This document shows positions 55,191 through 63,591 of a stretch of 64,000 nt of DNA, piece after piece. Source of the stretch: Paradevosia sp036499825 (GTDB taxonomy: Bacteria; Pseudomonadota; Alphaproteobacteria; Rhizobiales; Devosiaceae); contig DASYCZ010000026.1 of assembly GCA_036499825.1 (NCBI GenBank), positions 1 to 64,000 of the forward strand, in the 5' to 3' direction. The translations under genes and the position numbers were made by a program. A model generated the notes under the pieces. It was given only the letters and a program-made list of their open reading frames with translations. It ran no database searches and was not told the origin of the DNA. How positions within the stretch are numbered: position 1 is the stretch's first letter; the number at the start of each line of letters is the position of its first letter.

Positions 55191-56108
55191 ATGAAAATAA
55201 CGCTCGATCTGACCGAACTGGTGGCCCTCGGAAAGCTGACACAGGCTGAGGCCGACCGGCTCAAGGGATTGGCGGCCCAGGATACGGGCTCGCTCGGTAC
55301 CAATATTTTCCTCGCTTTCGGGACGGTGGCGGTGGCACTCGGCGCGGGCACTCTGCTGCCGACGCCGCAAACGGCGATCGTCATCGGCGGCCTGCTGGTG
55401 CTGCTTGGGCTGGCGATGATCCTCAGGGGTGTCGTGCGCTGGGCGTTGTTCGCGCAGATCATGCTGGTGATCGGCGCGCTGGGGGTTACGGGCGGCGTCT
55501 GGCTGCTGTCCGATGGGTCGGTGGTGGTCGGCCTTGGCATGACGCTTGGTCTCGCCGCCGCCGCAATCGCCGCCCGTTCGGGGCTGTTGGCGGCGCTGGC
55601 GGTGTTGATGCTATCGGTGTCGCTCGGTAGCGGAACCTTTTACGCCGATGCGAGCTATTTCTTCGCCGTCGACCGGCCGGTGCTGACGATCGGTGTGCTG
55701 TCGGCGCTGACCCTGGCACTCTATCTCGTCTCGTTGCGCGTGCCGCCGCACTATGAGCGACTGTCGATCATCGCGGCCCGCACCGCGATCCTGATGGTCA
55801 ACGGTGCATTCCTGGTCGGTTCTCTGTTCGGCGATCCGGCGGTGGACTGGCCGCCGCTGGTGTTCAGCATCGGCTGGGCCGTAGTGCTGATCGTCGTGGG
55901 CGGCTGGGCGATCATGGCAAACCGGCGCTGGGTGGTGAACGTCGCAGCGGTTTTTGGCGCCATTCACTTCTACACGCAATGGTTTGAAACGCTGGGGCCT
56001 TCACCATTTTCAGTGCTCGGCGGTGGCATATTGCTGATCGTCTTCGGGCTGTTGCTCGCCTGGTTCAACAAGTGGGTCGGGGCCCGCCGGGTGGCGCAAG
56101 CCGCCTAG
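55191..56108 (+). CDS. DUF2157-like membrane protein
   Basis: A 305-residue inner-membrane protein. The soluble N-terminus (LTELVALGKLTQAEADRLKG) resembles the N-terminal segment of DUF2157 proteins, followed by eight or nine hydrophobic segments. Function unknown. The ATG at 55188 is an alternative start. The gene overlaps the convergent acetamidase by four bases. Confidence 0.72.
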   Translation: MKITLDLTELVALGKLTQAEADRLKGLAAQDTGSLGTNIFLAFGTVAVALGAGTLLPTPQTAIVIGGLLVLLGLAMILRGVVRWALFAQIMLVIGALGVTGGVWLLSDGSVVVGLGMTLGLAAAAIAARSGLLAALAVLMLSVSLGSGTFYADASYFFAVDRPVLTIGVLSALTLALYLVSLRVPPHYERLSIIAARTAILMVNGAFLVGSLFGDPAVDWPPLVFSIGWAVVLIVVGGWAIMANRRWVVNVAAVFGAIHFYTQWFETLGPSPFSVLGGGILLIVFGLLLAWFNKWVGARRVAQAA

Positions 56109-57022
56109 GCGCGGCGTTTGGGCAGCCAGCGTTTGGCGACGCGGCATGCCATTGTGTAGGCGGGGTCGAAGACGTTGCCCACATCGTAGCGCACGACCTG
56201 GCCAAGCAGATGGCTGGCCGCCGTCCGGTCGAGGCCGTAGTCCTGCTTCAGCCAGGCGAGCATTTCGGTGGTCGCGTGCTGCAAGGCCTGGTCGAGCGGG
56301 CGGGCGTTGCCGATAGTGATGATGTCATCAGCTGTTTCAGCCCGCGGCCAGACGATGGTGCGGTCCTTTTCCACGGTCAGCGTGACGGTCACCTCAAAAG
56401 CGGTTTCGACGCCCGTGCCGACGATTTCGCCATCGCCCTGCACCGCGTGGCAATCTCCCAGATGGAAAAGCGCGCCGGGAGCGGCGACGGGAAACCATAT
56501 AGTCGTGCCAGGCCCGAGGCGGCGGTAGTCCATATTGCCGCCGTGCTCGCCGCTGGTGGCAGTGGAGATGGCCTGACCCAGCTTGGGCGCGACGCCGAAG
56601 CAGCCGATCATCGGGGACAGGGGCAGCATGAAATCCTCGAGGCCCCTTGCGGGGGTCTGCAACTGCACCGTGGAAGCGGCGCGGTCGATCGACCAGATGA
56701 CGCGTTCCGGCCTGGGCAAATCCCTCACGCTTTCCGGGTCCACGACGTTGCCGGCGACGACACTGCGCGTCCAGCCGGTGTCCCGAATAGGCAGCATGGC
56801 GTCGATGCTGACTCGTAGGGCGTCGCCGGGCTCGGCCCCTTCGACGAAGATCGGGCCATTCATGGGATTGGGTCCGCCAATGCGCTGGTTGTTGTCGCGA
56901 TCGCAGCCCGCCGCATCGAGTGTATCGGTGATCACGGTGTCGCCGCTGGCGATCCGCAAGGCTGGCGGATGCGAGCCCAAAGTATTGTACCAGGTGGAGG
57001 CGATGAAGCGATGCGTGGTCAT
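56105..57022 (-). CDS. Acetamidase/formamidase-family amidase
   Basis: This 305-residue protein belongs to the FmdA/AmdA group that hydrolyses small amides. It shows GGPNPMNGPIFVEGAEPGDAL, MIGCFGVAP, SGEHGGNMDYRRL and ALFHLGDCHAVQGDGEIVGTG. No amide transporter or regulator lies nearby, so the natural substrate is open. A TTG at 57031 is an alternative start. Confidence 0.9.
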   Translation of the reverse strand: MTTHRFIASTWYNTLGSHPPALRIASGDTVITDTLDAAGCDRDNNQRIGGPNPMNGPIFVEGAEPGDALRVSIDAMLPIRDTGWTRSVVAGNVVDPESVRDLPRPERVIWSIDRAASTVQLQTPARGLEDFMLPLSPMIGCFGVAPKLGQAISTATSGEHGGNMDYRRLGPGTTIWFPVAAPGALFHLGDCHAVQGDGEIVGTGVETAFEVTVTLTVEKDRTIVWPRAETADDIITIGNARPLDQALQHATTEMLAWLKQDYGLDRTAASHLLGQVVRYDVGNVFDPAYTMACRVAKRWLPKRRA

Positions 57023-57089
57023 GCGGGTCAACCGTGGTGGAGCAGGTCACCCGTTAGACCATGACCGGGGCAAGGGGGACAATGCCGCC

Positions 57090-57497
57090 TCAGGGCTTTG
57101 TCACAAGCACGCCGCCCCAGGTGACGGGATCCATATCCGCGATGGATTGCGAGAAGGTCCAGACATGGCCGCCCGGGTCGCGGCAGGTGTACTGCCGCTC
57201 ACCGAAGGGGTAGCTTTCCGGCTCCCGGACAATCTCGGCGCCAGCGGCAGTGCTGCGTTCATAATGCGCATCAAGGTGTTCGACGCGGACCATGAGGTTG
57301 ACGCCGGCAGCGAGTGCCGGCGTCTGGGTCAAAACGATGGCGCCGCCGTCCAGCACAAGCTGGGCTCGGTGATCGGCGATCCATAGGCGGGCCGAAAAGC
57401 CGAAAGCGTTGCAGAGCCAGTCCGCCGCCTGGCCTATATCTACATAGGCGAGTTCCGGAATGATGATGGAATCCGGCATCGAGCGGTTGCTGAGCAT
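57090..57497 (-). CDS. VOC/glyoxalase-family protein
   Basis: A 135-residue protein of the glyoxalase/bleomycin-resistance fold: AYVDIGQAADWLCNAFGF, ADHRAQLVLDGGAIVL and YTCRDPGGHVWTFSQSI. Function unknown. The ATG at 57497 has GAGG at a good distance. Confidence 0.85.
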   Translation of the reverse strand: MLSNRSMPDSIIIPELAYVDIGQAADWLCNAFGFSARLWIADHRAQLVLDGGAIVLTQTPALAAGVNLMVRVEHLDAHYERSTAAGAEIVREPESYPFGERQYTCRDPGGHVWTFSQSIADMDPVTWGGVLVTKP

Positions 57498-57515
57498 CAC
57501 GTTTTCCTCGGCTTG

Positions 57516-57785
57516 TCAGTTGGTATCGTAGCGTGTGGAGGCGGGGAGTTTGGCCCTCTCAGCCTTCACGGCGTCGGCGCATCCTGGCGATATGGCGTCG
57601 GCATGTGCGGCCATGCATTGCATGATGCGCCCATTGCCTCGGGAGGCATCGGAGCACAGGGTCTTGATGTCGTCGCCACACGCTTGCCGGATCGATCGCA
57701 AGTCCTGGTAGTTCAATGCGGCGGCGGTAACCGGCAAGGCTGGAAGCAGGAACAGCACAGCCAAGGTCAGAGTCTTTGTTGGCAT
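57516..57785 (-). CDS. Small secreted cysteine-rich protein
   Basis: An 89-residue precursor with a signal peptide (ending LPVTAA-ALN) and four cysteines in IRQACGDDIKTLCSD and IMQCMAAHADAISPGC, the pattern of the cysteine-rich GLG1-type repeat. It probably folds with two disulfides in the periplasm. It is the second gene after the 58116-57808 gene, 22 bases apart, in an operon next to the two-component system. Confidence 0.75.
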   Translation of the reverse strand: MPTKTLTLAVLFLLPALPVTAAALNYQDLRSIRQACGDDIKTLCSDASRGNGRIMQCMAAHADAISPGCADAVKAERAKLPASTRYDTN

Positions 57786-57807
57786 GGTCAAATCCTTTCT
57801 CGCCCGA

Positions 57808-58116
57808 TCAGAAGTACCGGCGGCCGATGGTGTGACGCGAAACTGAGTTACCGTCGGGGCCGGTGACTGTGCCACTGCAGCTGTAGAGGCGCCAACCGGC
57901 GTCGCACTCGCCTGCATGCGTGATGGTGCCGCCATTGCGTCCGGTCAGCGTGGAACTGCGGCTGCAGGTGCCGCCAGCGCAACCAGCCTCGACCGATTTG
58001 GTATAGGTACCGTTCGGTGTGGTCACTGTGATGTCGCGGTCGCGGGCAAGGGCTTCTTGCGTGCAGAACGCGAGCGTCAACATCGACGCAGTGGCCAGGA
58101 CATAGCATATTTTCAT
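57808..58116 (-). CDS. Small secreted protein, unknown
   Basis: A 102-residue precursor with a signal peptide (ending TQEALA-RDR) and a glycine/threonine-rich mature part with four cysteines (GCAGGTCSRSS, GECDAGWRLYSCSG). No family recognised. AAGGAG precedes the ATG. A 15-base direct-repeat box lies 77 bases upstream, matching one upstream of the 60405 gene. Confidence 0.75.
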   Translation of the reverse strand: MKICYVLATASMLTLAFCTQEALARDRDITVTTPNGTYTKSVEAGCAGGTCSRSSTLTGRNGGTITHAGECDAGWRLYSCSGTVTGPDGNSVSRHTIGRRYF

Positions 58117-58193
58117 CTCTGTTCTCCTTGAGCATTTCGAACAGGAAAAGAGTGAGCCCGGCGCTTTGCTCGCTGTTTGCAGGTTGCGCGGTA

Positions 58194-58208
58194 TTTGTGA
58201 CGTTTTGT
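58194..58208 (-). promoter_or_regulatory. Candidate response-regulator box, left operon
   Basis: On the minus strand it reads ACAAAA-cgtc-ACAAA, a direct repeat with a 10-base period, 77 bases before the start codon at 58116. The same architecture occurs at 60317-60331. OmpR-type regulators bind such tandem repeats; that this one does so is inferred. Confidence 0.5.
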
Positions 58209-58215
58209 TTCAGGC

Positions 58216-59562
58216 TTAGCCTTTTGCAAGCGGCAAGACGACATGCATGCGATTGCCGCCGCCCGGCGATGTGCCCGCCGTGATGCGGCCGCCATGGGCC
58301 TCGACGATCTGGCGGGTCAGTGCGAGGCCGAGGCCGGTGCCGCCGCTCTCGAGATTGCGCGCGGCGTCCAGCCTGTAGAACGGCTCGAATATCGCCTCGC
58401 GCTCGTTAGGCGGTATGCCGCGGCCGCTGTCGTCGACGAAGAGCTCGGCAAAGCCATCGCAGGCTGACAGTCGTATGGTTGCATCGCCAGCGTAGCGCAG
58501 GGCATTGTCGATGAGATTGGTCAAGACGCGTCTCAGCCCGACGGTATCGCCTTTGACTCTGATGCGCTCGGCGAGATCGCCGCACGAAACCGGACTGTTC
58601 CGATCCTGGTGGAGTTTGACCGCTTCGCGGACGAGCGCGGTGAGGTCGATGTCTTCGAAGAGGGCGGCCTTGCCGGCGGCCTGCGCGAAGGCCAGCGAAT
58701 TCTCCACGATGGCGGACATGGCATCGATATCGGCTTCGGCTCCGGAGCGCTCGGCTTCATCCTCGATGGTGTCTATCCGCAGCCGCATGCGGGTCAGATA
58801 TGTCCGCAGGTCGTGCGAGATGGCGCCGGCGAGGATGGTCCGGCCCTTGAGCAGTGTGCTGAGCCGCTCCTGCATGAGGTTGAAAGTACCGATAAGGCGA
58901 CGCATGTCGGCCGGGCCGGAAGCCTCGATGGGAACGGGAGCCGCGGTTTCGGCGAAGCTCGCTATGGCGGAAGTCAGGCGTCGCAATGGGCTGACGGTGC
59001 GGAACAGGCCGACGATGGTAAGGGTGCAGATCGCCACTCCCAGCAAGGCAAGCCAGATGCCGCTCGGCAGCCCCAATATGCGCCGCAGGGGTTGTGTGGT
59101 CGCCTCCAGCACGACATGCGAGCCGTCGGCCAAGGCGACTTGCGCCCGAAGCGGCGCTGCTCCGGCCCAGGCATCAAGCAGAGGCCTGTGGTTGCCGGCG
59201 CCTTCCGGAATATCGATGACCACTTCGCGCGCCGACAATTCAGGATTGAGCCGCGTGAGAACGTTCTCGAGCCGGGGCAGTTCACGGCTGTCGGGCGAGA
59301 CGATTGGAGCGCCGTCCACAACCTGCACCGAAAGGGTGTTGGTGTTGAGGGCTGTCAGCAGCGTTTCGCGGTCCTGGGGCGGCGTATCGTCCAGGAGGCT
59401 GACAATCGCGGCGATCTGGGCGGGGAGGGGGAAGCGTTGTTCGAGCGCCCCTTCCTGCGTACGCAGCAGGTAAAGCAGCCCGCCGAGCAGAAGCAGGATG
59501 GCGCCGAAGCCGACGAGGACGATGGTCAATAGTCGCCCGACGATGCCAAGCTGGGCAATCAC
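58216..59562 (-). CDS. Sensor histidine kinase
   Basis: A 448-residue membrane kinase: segment 1 (VGFGAILLLLGGLLYLL), a periplasmic sensor of about 130 residues, segment 2 (LALLGVAICTLTIVGLF), HAMP, the H-box ISHDLRTYLTRMRLRIDTIE with the phospho-acceptor His, and the ATPase domain (N-box NLIDNALRYAG, DSGRGIPPNEREAIFEPFYR, GGTGLGLAL). The GTG start overlaps the stop of the regulator gene by four bases. Signal unknown. Confidence 0.93.
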   Translation of the reverse strand: MIAQLGIVGRLLTIVLVGFGAILLLLGGLLYLLRTQEGALEQRFPLPAQIAAIVSLLDDTPPQDRETLLTALNTNTLSVQVVDGAPIVSPDSRELPRLENVLTRLNPELSAREVVIDIPEGAGNHRPLLDAWAGAAPLRAQVALADGSHVVLEATTQPLRRILGLPSGIWLALLGVAICTLTIVGLFRTVSPLRRLTSAIASFAETAAPVPIEASGPADMRRLIGTFNLMQERLSTLLKGRTILAGAISHDLRTYLTRMRLRIDTIEDEAERSGAEADIDAMSAIVENSLAFAQAAGKAALFEDIDLTALVREAVKLHQDRNSPVSCGDLAERIRVKGDTVGLRRVLTNLIDNALRYAGDATIRLSACDGFAELFVDDSGRGIPPNEREAIFEPFYRLDAARNLESGGTGLGLALTRQIVEAHGGRITAGTSPGGGNRMHVVLPLAKG

Positions 59563-60263
59563 AGACGGACCGATTCCGTCAGGATGTAGCCGGCGTTGCG
59601 GATCGTCTTGAAGAGGCCGTCTGCGCCGGCCTCGGTGAGTTTACGCCGCAGGCGGCTCATCTGCACATCGATGGTGCGATCGAACGGATCGGCGTCGCGG
59701 CCACGCGTCCATTCGATCAGCTGTTCGCGCGACAGCACGCGTTGCGGCCGTGACAGGAAACACCCCAGGAGATCGAACTCGCCCGCCGTGAGGTCCACTG
59801 TTTCGCCCGTCGCGAGCACCACGGCACGGGCGCTGATATCCACCTCCAGGGGGCCAAGCCGATAGCGCTCTCGTTCCAACGGTAGTGGCTCGATGCGCCG
59901 CAGGATCGCACGAATGCGCGCCACCAGTTCGCGCGGATTGAATGGCTTGGCGACGTAGTCATCCGCCCCCAGTTCCAGGCCGACGATGCGATCTATGTCG
60001 TCGCCACGGGCGGTGAGCATGATGATGGGAACGCGCGATTGTGCCCGGATCCGACGGCAGATGGAAAAGCCGTCCTCGCCGGGTAGCATGATGTCGAGGA
60101 TGACGAGATCGGGGAAGCCCCTGCTCAACACCAGCCGATCGAACCCGGCACCGCCATTGGCGGCATCAACCCGAAAATCTTCCTTTTCGAGACGCGCCAG
60201 GAGCAGCCGGCGGATTTCCGGATCGTCCTCAACGATGCTGATGCGCGGCCGCGTAGCGTTCAT
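59559..60263 (-). CDS. OmpR-family response regulator
   Basis: A 234-residue regulator with a receiver domain (ISIVEDDPEIRRLL, phospho-acceptor Asp in LVILDIMLPGEDGF, the Thr in MLTARG, and the Lys in YVAKPFN) and a winged-helix output domain (REQLIEWTRGRDADPFDRTI, RLRRKLTEAGADGLFKTIRN). First gene of the two-gene operon with the kinase. A direct-repeat box 53 bases upstream of its start could allow autoregulation. Confidence 0.94.
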   Translation of the reverse strand: MNATRPRISIVEDDPEIRRLLLARLEKEDFRVDAANGGAGFDRLVLSRGFPDLVILDIMLPGEDGFSICRRIRAQSRVPIIMLTARGDDIDRIVGLELGADDYVAKPFNPRELVARIRAILRRIEPLPLERERYRLGPLEVDISARAVVLATGETVDLTAGEFDLLGCFLSRPQRVLSREQLIEWTRGRDADPFDRTIDVQMSRLRRKLTEAGADGLFKTIRNAGYILTESVRL

Positions 60264-60316
60264 GCGGGCAATCTAGCAGCGGACGCCAACCGCTCAAGCA
60301 TTCAGGTGCGGCGTTT

Positions 60317-60331
60317 ACAAAATGCAACAAA
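60317..60331 (+). promoter_or_regulatory. Candidate response-regulator box, right operon
   Basis: ACAAAA-tgca-ACAAA, the same direct repeat as at 58194-58208, 73 bases upstream of the start at 60405 and in the gap divergent to the response-regulator gene. Confidence 0.5.
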
Positions 60332-60404
60332 GCAGCGGTGGCCGGCAAAATGCCGGCAAAGCAAAGGGCGGATGGTCCTGGCGTCAAGCAAACAGGAGCA
60401 TGCC

Positions 60405-60830
60405 ATGACTATCAAAATCCTTGCCATCGCCAGCATCTTGAGCCTGGGGCTTCTCGCCCCGGCAATGGCCTTTGAGCGCGATGGCGCCGTCCATCGGCTA
60501 TCGCGGCCAGGTGATCCGACGAATATGTTTCCAAGGTCCTTCGATCAGGGGGATGGCACATTTGTTCGTAAGGGCACGTTCACGCTCAAAAGCGGACGAA
60601 CGATTACCTACACACTCTCGGGAGACTGCGCCCGTCCGGAGAGGGATTGTGCATTTACCGGCAAGGCGATCGGACCGTTCGGCGGCGAATGGTATACGGA
60701 GGGCCGCTTGATCCGGGAACGAAATGGGCTGCGGATCGTCGGCGATCTTACCGCGCCCAATGGCAGAACCATCGACTTCGAGCGCCAGACCAATGGGCAT
60801 TGGCGCATGCCGCAGAGCGATGGCGAGTGA
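60405..60830 (+). CDS. Small secreted protein, unknown
   Basis: A 141-residue precursor with a signal peptide (LSLGLLAPAMA-FER). The mature domain is beta-rich (GTFVRKGTFTLKSGRTITYT, LRIVGDLTAPNGRTIDFER) with two cysteines (GDCARPERDCAF). No family recognised. CAGGAG precedes the ATG. It is followed 7 bases later by the SH3 gene. Confidence 0.75.
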   Translation: MTIKILAIASILSLGLLAPAMAFERDGAVHRLSRPGDPTNMFPRSFDQGDGTFVRKGTFTLKSGRTITYTLSGDCARPERDCAFTGKAIGPFGGEWYTEGRLIRERNGLRIVGDLTAPNGRTIDFERQTNGHWRMPQSDGE

Positions 60831-60837
60831 GGGCTTC

Positions 60838-61239
60838 ATGAAGAAATCTGCCATCGTCGCAGGCCTGCTCCTGGTCCTCATCGGGGCTTCCGCCGCAAGA
60901 GCTGCGGAAATCGACGTCGTCTCAACCACTACCGTAAATCTGCGCGCCGGGCCTGCGGTGAGCTTTCCGGCGGTCAGCTACATTCCCGCCGGATCACATC
61001 TGGTGCTTTACGGGTGCGTGGCTGGCTATAGCTGGTGCGACATCTCATGGGGCAGGGAGCGCGGCTGGGTCGCTGCAACCTATCTGACCACGCTCTATCG
61101 CAGCGCGCCCATTCCGATAACCGGCATCGCTGCCGCGCGGATCGGCATCCGTGTCGTGGCATTCGATGCCGGCTATTGGCAACGCTACTATGTTGGCCGG
61201 CCATGGTATCCGCGCCGGCGCTATTACGGCGTCTGGTAG
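60838..61239 (+). CDS. Secreted bacterial SH3-domain protein
   Basis: A 133-residue precursor with a signal peptide (ending SAARA-AEI) and a bacterial SH3 domain (TTTVNLRAGPAVSFPAVSY, GCVAGYSWCDISWGRERGWV). The last 45 residues are rich in Tyr, Arg and Trp, as in many alphaproteobacterial SH3 proteins. SH3b domains often bind cell-wall peptides. It ends the right-hand operon beside the two-component system. Confidence 0.85.
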   Translation: MKKSAIVAGLLLVLIGASAARAAEIDVVSTTTVNLRAGPAVSFPAVSYIPAGSHLVLYGCVAGYSWCDISWGRERGWVAATYLTTLYRSAPIPITGIAAARIGIRVVAFDAGYWQRYYVGRPWYPRRRYYGVW

Positions 61240-61246
61240 TCGCCAA

Positions 61247-62470
61247 TCAGGCGAGTTCCAGCCCGACGGGCTGTGACTGCCGGAAGTCGGGGCGGCCCGG
61301 CCCCCAGTTCTGCCCGAACAGGGGAAGGGCGGCATGGCGCGCAATAGTGGCCGCCGCCTCTTCGGGGGTAATTCTCTCGGATGCGGCGCCATTGCGGATC
61401 GGCAAAACCCCGCTCGCCTGATCGAGGCAGGTGACCGCGAGGCCGGCGGCGACCTCCGTCGCTGTCCCCGCGGCAAGCCTTACGTCGTGAGCGATGGCCT
61501 TTCGCAGCACTTCGGTATCGAGCGGCGCTAGCCGCAAGACTCCCTGCCAGTCATTGGGGGCGTTCGTTGGATCGTCGACGACGATCCCGACAATATCGTC
61601 GATCTCGCCCGCAAGGGGGCCAGCCCCGTGGCGCGTTGTGTAGCAGCGCGTGACATAGGTCGCCTCGATTGCGCCGATGCCGGCTTCCTCTGCAATTTGC
61701 AGCATGTTCCTGAGCCCGGTGTTGGAGCGGGTCACATGCGGGAAGGCGCCATAGTCCTGGTCGAGGAGCAGTCCCTGGGCGGCCTCGAAGAGCAAATTGC
61801 CCCTTTCACCCAAACGCCGATCGGGCCACAGTTCGACCTTGGCGACATAGGACTCGCAGTCGGCGGTGAACCGTTCGATCACGTCGTCATCGGCCATCGC
61901 CTCGGCAATGGCTGCCGGTATATTGGCGACACCAAGGGCGGCAAGGCGGGTTGCCACCCAGTCCGCACGGATACGCCTCAGCCTGTCTCCGAAGTCTGGC
62001 TTGAACAGGTCCTGCGTAGTGAGACGGAATTCGGGCCGCAGATTGCGCTCGATGGTCTCGCCAAAGCCGACGCCGGTACTGCCATGCCGGGCCTGGCCCC
62101 GTGCGAGCTCGATGGCCTGATTGATCATCACATCAAACGGGGTGGTGACGAGCGCGCGCGGGTCGGTGCTGAGGCGCAGGTCGGCGCCGAGCGCCCGCAG
62201 AGCCTGCCATTCGTCGAGCAGCAGCATCGGATGAGCGACGAAATGCCGGCTGAAATGGGTTGCGGCACCCGCCAAAGCGCCCGAGCCGATATGATGGAAG
62301 ACATGGCGAACAGCCTGCGGCGTGACGACGGTGTGCCCAGCCTGGGCGCCGCCATTGCTGCGCACCACCACCGTGTCGGCGGTTTTGGCCGCCAATAGGT
62401 CGGTCAGCACGCCCTTGCCTTCGTCGCCATAGCCGGCACCGATAACGGCCTTTGCTCTGATCTTTTTCAT
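61247..62470 (-). CDS. Divergent adenylosuccinate synthetase-like protein
   Basis: A 407-residue PurA homologue. It keeps the P-loop and catalytic Asp (GAGYGDEGKGVLTDLL), the catalytic His (NGGAQAGHTVV), GSTGVGFGETIER, and FEAAQGLLLDQDYGAFPHVT followed by RSNTG. The region that in PurA holds the aspartate-binding arginines (TTGRRRRTGW in E. coli) reads NAPNDWQGVLRLAPLD, without those arginines, and the guanine motif TKLD reads TCLD. So it probably ligates something other than aspartate, or a different nucleotide. It is downstream of a VWA gene in one operon, not in a purine context. The housekeeping purA must lie elsewhere. Confidence 0.85.
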   Translation of the reverse strand: MKKIRAKAVIGAGYGDEGKGVLTDLLAAKTADTVVVRSNGGAQAGHTVVTPQAVRHVFHHIGSGALAGAATHFSRHFVAHPMLLLDEWQALRALGADLRLSTDPRALVTTPFDVMINQAIELARGQARHGSTGVGFGETIERNLRPEFRLTTQDLFKPDFGDRLRRIRADWVATRLAALGVANIPAAIAEAMADDDVIERFTADCESYVAKVELWPDRRLGERGNLLFEAAQGLLLDQDYGAFPHVTRSNTGLRNMLQIAEEAGIGAIEATYVTRCYTTRHGAGPLAGEIDDIVGIVVDDPTNAPNDWQGVLRLAPLDTEVLRKAIAHDVRLAAGTATEVAAGLAVTCLDQASGVLPIRNGAASERITPEEAAATIARHAALPLFGQNWGPGRPDFRQSQPVGLELA

Positions 62471-62523
62471 TGGGTCTCTCCTTTGGGGGATGATCCGGAG
62501 CCGTGGCCCCGGACCCTGTTTGG

Positions 62524-63426
62524 TCACCAAAAGTCGAGCAACCGCCGCGGCTTGAGTGACTGGACTGCCTTGGCGACGGCAACTGCAGCCGGGCCGCCCC
62601 AACTGGCGGCGGCATCGGCGGGGTCGCGGCCCTCATTGATCTCGATGGTCGAAACCACAAGCTCGGCGATCCGCGTATAGTCATCCAGCACCAGGGTTCG
62701 CTGCGGCAGCAGCGGCTTCCAGGTTCTGAGGACTTCGTCCATCTGGCCGGCGGCGTAGCCGGCGCGAAGCACGATATGGAAGACCTCATAGGTTCGCTCG
62801 GCGAGCGCTAGGCACTCCCGCGCATTGAGTCCGCGCGGCGCCTCGATGCCGAAGACCCGGCTGATCTGCTCGCGCGTCATCCCGTCCAGGATCGGCTCAT
62901 CGCCGATGGTGAAGAGATAACCCTTGCGAGCGTGCCGCTCGAAGCTGTCGGTGCTGGTCTTCAGCCCGGCCAGCAGATGTGCGCCGCTGTAACTTTCGCC
63001 CCGGTTGCCGCCACCGCCCCCTTCCAGCCACAGGCCACGGATCTGGCTGGCGAGCGAGATATCGGCCTCGAACTGCGTGGCCTGCAGGGGGGCCTGATCG
63101 CAATAGGCGTCACCGATCGCCGCGACGAGAATATGCGGGTCGGGCACTGGCTTGCGGTCATAGATCTCCGAGGTCAGCGTGATCAGGCCCTTCTGCATCA
63201 ACTCGTGGGCGACCATGCCCATGGAGCCGGTCACATCCGCCGCAAGGATGATGGGGGTGGCGTGAGGGTTGAAGTCACTGTCACGGCTCTCGCGGGTCGC
63301 AAAGCTGGCGGGGTCGAAGCGCACGTCCATGCGGGTTGCGCCGAAGACTTCCGAACGGCTGCGGCCATCCACGTGCCGCGCATTGTAGGCGGACCAATCC
63401 GCCGTGCTGAAACGTCCCATTCCCAT
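62524..63426 (-). CDS. Von Willebrand factor A-type protein
   Basis: A 300-residue cytoplasmic protein with a VWA fold: the metal site reads ILAADVTGSMG (D-x-T-x-S in place of DxSxS), followed by LITLTSEIYDRKP, VAAIGDAYCD, a glycine-rich loop WLEGGGGGNRGESY and the acidic LFTIGDEP. No signal peptide or membrane segment. AAGGAG precedes the ATG at 63426. It is first in an operon with the PurA-like gene (53 bases between them), so the two probably work together. Confidence 0.82.
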   Translation of the reverse strand: MGMGRFSTADWSAYNARHVDGRSRSEVFGATRMDVRFDPASFATRESRDSDFNPHATPIILAADVTGSMGMVAHELMQKGLITLTSEIYDRKPVPDPHILVAAIGDAYCDQAPLQATQFEADISLASQIRGLWLEGGGGGNRGESYSGAHLLAGLKTSTDSFERHARKGYLFTIGDEPILDGMTREQISRVFGIEAPRGLNARECLALAERTYEVFHIVLRAGYAAGQMDEVLRTWKPLLPQRTLVLDDYTRIAELVVSTIEINEGRDPADAAASWGGPAAVAVAKAVQSLKPRRLLDFW

Positions 63427-63500
63427 GGCTCGAACTCCTTTGTGCCCGGTTCGGACGGGAGAGATCAGACCGGCATGTCCGGCTCCCTCTCGATATGGGT

Positions 63501-63546
63501 GATATAAATGTGTAAAGTGCACATTGCAAGTTATAATTTGCAAATT
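63501..63546. promoter_or_regulatory. Divergent promoters and palindromes of the VWA and Nudix genes
   Basis: For the minus strand, TTGCAA (63529-63524) and TATATC (63506-63501) are 17 bases apart, a good promoter for the VWA-PurA operon. For the plus strand, TATAAT lies at 63532-63537 without a clear -35. Two palindromes overlap these: aatgtg-N7-cacatt (63507-63525) and the perfect aatttgcaaatt (63535-63546). The AT-rich islet suits a shared operator for the Nudix-type regulator. Confidence 0.6.
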
Positions 63547-63591
63547 GTAGGGTGCGACGATCACTGTTAGAGAGGGGGTGGGGAGGATGTG

